DNA of 8,544 nucleotides, from positions 1 to 8,544 of the forward strand of contig JAQVQT010000013.1 in NCBI GenBank assembly GCA_028701435.1. The letters run 5' to 3'. A model generated the notes under the pieces. It was not told the DNA's origin and did no database searches. It worked only from the letters and a program-made list of their open reading frames with translations. This document shows positions 6,438 through 8,544 of the stretch, piece after piece. Source of the stretch: Smithellaceae bacterium (lineage in GTDB: Bacteria; Desulfobacterota; Syntrophia; Syntrophales; Smithellaceae). A program made the position numbers and the translations under genes. Every line of letters starts with the position of its first letter. The stretch's first letter is position 1.

Positions 6438-7739
6438 GTGAAGACATTACGGTCATGCATGATGATCTTGTTGGCGGTGTTTGTGATGAATGCCCCGGCG
6501 GGGTTCGCGCAGGAATACAGCCTGCGGGACCTGTATGCCGAAGCCGTAAAAAATTCCGAAAAGATAAAATATGCCGAGGAAAACCTCTACATCGCGCAGA
6601 TGGGCCGAATGAAGGCCTGGGCGGTTCTGCTGCCCAAAGTGACGGCTTTCGGCTCCTACAACCGTTATTCCGAAGCGATCTTTACGGTCTCCGGCGCGGT
6701 GCTGCAGCCGAACGAGGGGGGCAACTGGGGCGTCCGCGCCGACGAGAGTTTTTCCCTGAGCATTCGCGAACTGGACGCGTTGAAGATCTCCGGCCAGTTG
6801 GTCACCAAAAGCGAGTTTGACCTGGAAAACACCAAATCGGATTTTATCCTTTCCGTCGCGACGGCCTATTATGACACGCTCAAAACAAAAAAAGCGCTCG
6901 AAATCGCCGCGGCCAACGTCGAGCGTCTGACGCAATACCGCTTTTTCGTCGAAAAACGGCTGAAGGTGGGCGAGGTGACCCGCACGGCCCTGCTGCGCGC
7001 CGACGGCGAGCTGTCGGGGGCGCAGTCCGATTATCTTCGGGCCACCAACGCTTTTCAGCTGGCCCGCGCGGCCCTGGTCCGCGTCACGGGAATCGAAGAA
7101 AACTTCCGGCTGAAGGAGGAAGCTCTTGACTTTTCCGGCGTCGATCCGTTCGATCGTCTGCGGCAGACCGCCTTTCAAATGAGGCCCGATCTGAAAAGCT
7201 ACAATATGCAGATTCAGGTTGCCGAGCGGCAGGTGAAATATGCCAGGGGCGCTTTCTGGCCCTATGTCGGATTTTATGCCATTTACAACGGCGCGGACCA
7301 GAATCCCGCGGCGGCGAACCTGGTCCGGGAAAGCATGCTGGCCGGCGTGGCGCTCACGTTCCCCTTTTTTGAAGGGGGCCTGCGCGTGGCTGAGCTCAAA
7401 GAGGCAAAGTCCAAAGAGCGCCAGTCGCGACTGGCGTTTGATGATCTGAAGAAAAACGTAGAGATTGAGCTGCGCGGCGCCTGGCTGGATCTGGAAACCC
7501 AGAAAGGCACGTTGAAATTTCTGGAAGACCAACTGGTGTTTGCCCACGACAACTATAATGCCGTCCTGCGGCAGTATCAAAACGGCCTGGCGACCAGCCT
7601 GGACGTGATGGACGCCAACACTCTGCTGCTCACGTCCGAGCGCAACACGGTCGAGGCTTTATACGGCTATCAACTGGCTCATTTGAGAGTCAGAAAAGCA
7701 AGCGGCACGCTGCTTCAGTTTATTCAGGAAGGCTATTGA
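6438..7739 (+). CDS. TolC-family outer membrane efflux protein (second of two)
   Basis: 433-residue TolC/OEP-family protein. GTG 6438 is chosen: 'AAGGA' at 6424-6428 is 9 nt upstream and the product starts with a good signal peptide (Lys2, Arg5, hydrophobic core 8-17, 'GFA' with cleavage after Ala24). An in-frame TTG at 6396 would add 14 residues and place the positive charges badly. The mature part begins 'YSLRDLYAEAVKNSEK', has 'FPFFEGG' near residue 308-315 in the second repeat, and ends with the family motif 'NGLATSLDVMDANTLL' (382-397). The first repeat lacks the usual 'QPLFxGG' and reads 'ESFSLSIRELDALKISG' instead. It is clearly diverged from the preceding TolC protein, so this is not a recent duplication. 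It lies 38 nt after that gene and 38 nt before the adaptor, all probably on one transcript. Confidence 0.9.
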   Translation: MKTLRSCMMILLAVFVMNAPAGFAQEYSLRDLYAEAVKNSEKIKYAEENLYIAQMGRMKAWAVLLPKVTAFGSYNRYSEAIFTVSGAVLQPNEGGNWGVRADESFSLSIRELDALKISGQLVTKSEFDLENTKSDFILSVATAYYDTLKTKKALEIAAANVERLTQYRFFVEKRLKVGEVTRTALLRADGELSGAQSDYLRATNAFQLARAALVRVTGIEENFRLKEEALDFSGVDPFDRLRQTAFQMRPDLKSYNMQIQVAERQVKYARGAFWPYVGFYAIYNGADQNPAAANLVRESMLAGVALTFPFFEGGLRVAELKEAKSKERQSRLAFDDLKKNVEIELRGAWLDLETQKGTLKFLEDQLVFAHDNYNAVLRQYQNGLATSLDVMDANTLLLTSERNTVEALYGYQLAHLRVRKASGTLLQFIQEGY

Positions 7740-7777
7740 CGCAGGCGACGGCGTTTCGGGAGGAGGGGGAACCATCT

Positions 7778-8544
7778 ATGCGTTTTTTACAACATGAAAA
7801 TTCCGGCCGGCAGGCGATAAAATCTTCGGCGGCGAGGCGTCTGCCGGCGTTTTTCCTGGCGGCGCTTGCGGTTTTTGTTCTCGCGTCCTGCCAGAAGGAA
7901 AACAAAGCGGAGCCGGAGCGCCTGGTGAATGTGCGTGTCCGGCCGGCCGAAACGAAAAGCGTCCGGCCCTACCTGGAGACCACGGGGACGCTGAAAGCCT
8001 TTGAAGAGGTCGTCATCAGCTCGGAGGTGGACGGCATTCTCAAGAGGATTCTGGTGGACGAGGGGTCCCTGGTTCATACGGGCCTGCTGCTGGCGGAGAT
8101 CAACGAAACCGATTACCGGCTGGACTGGAGGCGGTCCGATGCCGCGCTGAAACAGGCCCGGGCCTCGCTGGACAACGCCCGGGCGGAATATCAAAGAAAG
8201 GAATCGCTGTACCGGGAGGAGCTCATCACCAAACAGCAGTTTGACGACGTATCGACGCGGGTCACCCTGGCGGAAGCCGAGCTGGAAAGAATCCGGGCGA
8301 CGCTGGCGATTTCACAGGAGAAGCTGGCGCGGACAAAAATCTACTCGCCGCTGGCCGGCGCGGTCAAGGAAAAGAAGGTGTCCGCGGGCGATTACGTCCG
8401 CAACGGCGCGCCCCTTTTCCAGCTGATTAAAATCGATCCGCTGAAGCTCAGCTTTACCGTCCGCGAGAAAGAAGTCGCCGCGCTGAAGATCGGACAGGAA
8501 GTGGCTTTCAGCGTCGATGCCTTTCCCGGCCGGCGCTTTGCCGG
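7778..8544 (+). CDS. Efflux RND/HlyD-type periplasmic adaptor lipoprotein (membrane fusion protein), 3' truncated by window
   Basis: The first 255 residues of a membrane-fusion adaptor; the frame is still open at the window end. A lipoprotein signal peptide has Arg20-Arg21, a hydrophobic core of about 24-35 and the lipobox 'LASC', so Cys38 is probably lipidated and anchors the protein in the inner membrane facing the periplasm. Domains follow the family order: first lipoyl half (about 66-108, 'LETTGTLKAFEEVVISSEVDG'-like), a helical hairpin (about 117-186) that would dock to TolC, the second lipoyl half with 'RTKIYSPLAGAV' (185-196) and 'VSAGDYVRNG' (201-210), and the start of the beta-barrel (from about 222). 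'AGGAGG' at 7761-7766 precedes ATG 7778. This gene links the two TolC proteins with an inner-membrane pump expected downstream, most likely of the RND type; an ABC (MacB-like) partner is the alternative. Confidence 0.92.
   Translation, partial: MRFLQHENSGRQAIKSSAARRLPAFFLAALAVFVLASCQKENKAEPERLVNVRVRPAETKSVRPYLETTGTLKAFEEVVISSEVDGILKRILVDEGSLVHTGLLLAEINETDYRLDWRRSDAALKQARASLDNARAEYQRKESLYREELITKQQFDDVSTRVTLAEAELERIRATLAISQEKLARTKIYSPLAGAVKEKKVSAGDYVRNGAPLFQLIKIDPLKLSFTVREKEVAALKIGQEVAFSVDAFPGRRFA

Noticed and set aside
6453..7580. Minus-strand open frame (375 codons) opposite the second TolC gene
   Set aside because: Antisense shadow of a GC-rich gene; no motif, no SD, and a rich in-frame TolC match on the other strand.

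Overview
The window is about 8.5 kb of gene-dense, moderately GC-rich bacterial chromosome. It encodes a Gram-negative envelope (two TolC-type outer-membrane proteins and a lipoprotein efflux adaptor). The closest gene content I know is in Desulfobacterota (former Deltaproteobacteria, for example Syntrophales-like anaerobes): an alternate F-type ATPase, a cytidylate-kinase-like protein with a cysteine-bearing N-terminus, and a PAS histidine kinase with the 'FxxGGxPVKK' style of linker. That placement is inference from family resemblance only.

Positions 1-2448 (+ strand) are the 3' end of a co-directional cluster: the C-terminal part of an F1 alpha subunit, the gamma subunit, a cytidylate-kinase-like protein and a 64-residue helical protein. 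Spacings are -14, 27 and 15 nt, and each start has a Shine-Dalgarno-like sequence. No delta gene precedes alpha directly from what is visible, and no beta/epsilon genes follow gamma. This fits the alternate (N-ATPase-type) operon, in which beta and epsilon come first and alpha-gamma come last, rather than the standard atp operon. The coupling ion cannot be read here because the c subunit lies outside the window.

Positions 2445-3689 (- strand) encode a membrane-anchored PAS sensor histidine kinase, converging on the ATPase cluster with overlapping stop codons. Its ATP-binding domain looks intact, but the expected phosphoacceptor histidine of the H-box is a lysine. A 214-nt divergent intergenic region (3690-3903) holds a perfect 7-bp inverted repeat and leads to mnmA (3904-4977, +), the tRNA 2-thiouridine synthase, with both catalytic cysteines.

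Positions 5001-8544 (+ strand) form a tripartite export operon behind a recognisable promoter: two different TolC-family proteins in tandem, then a lipoprotein membrane-fusion adaptor cut by the window edge. An RND-type inner-membrane pump would be expected just downstream. All calls come from reading the sequence; no database search was run. I found no RNA gene, CRISPR array, insertion sequence or other mobile element. The strongest unusual signals are the lysine-substituted H-box, the Cys-rich kinase-like protein and small ORF trailing the alternate ATPase genes, and the paired TolC genes.
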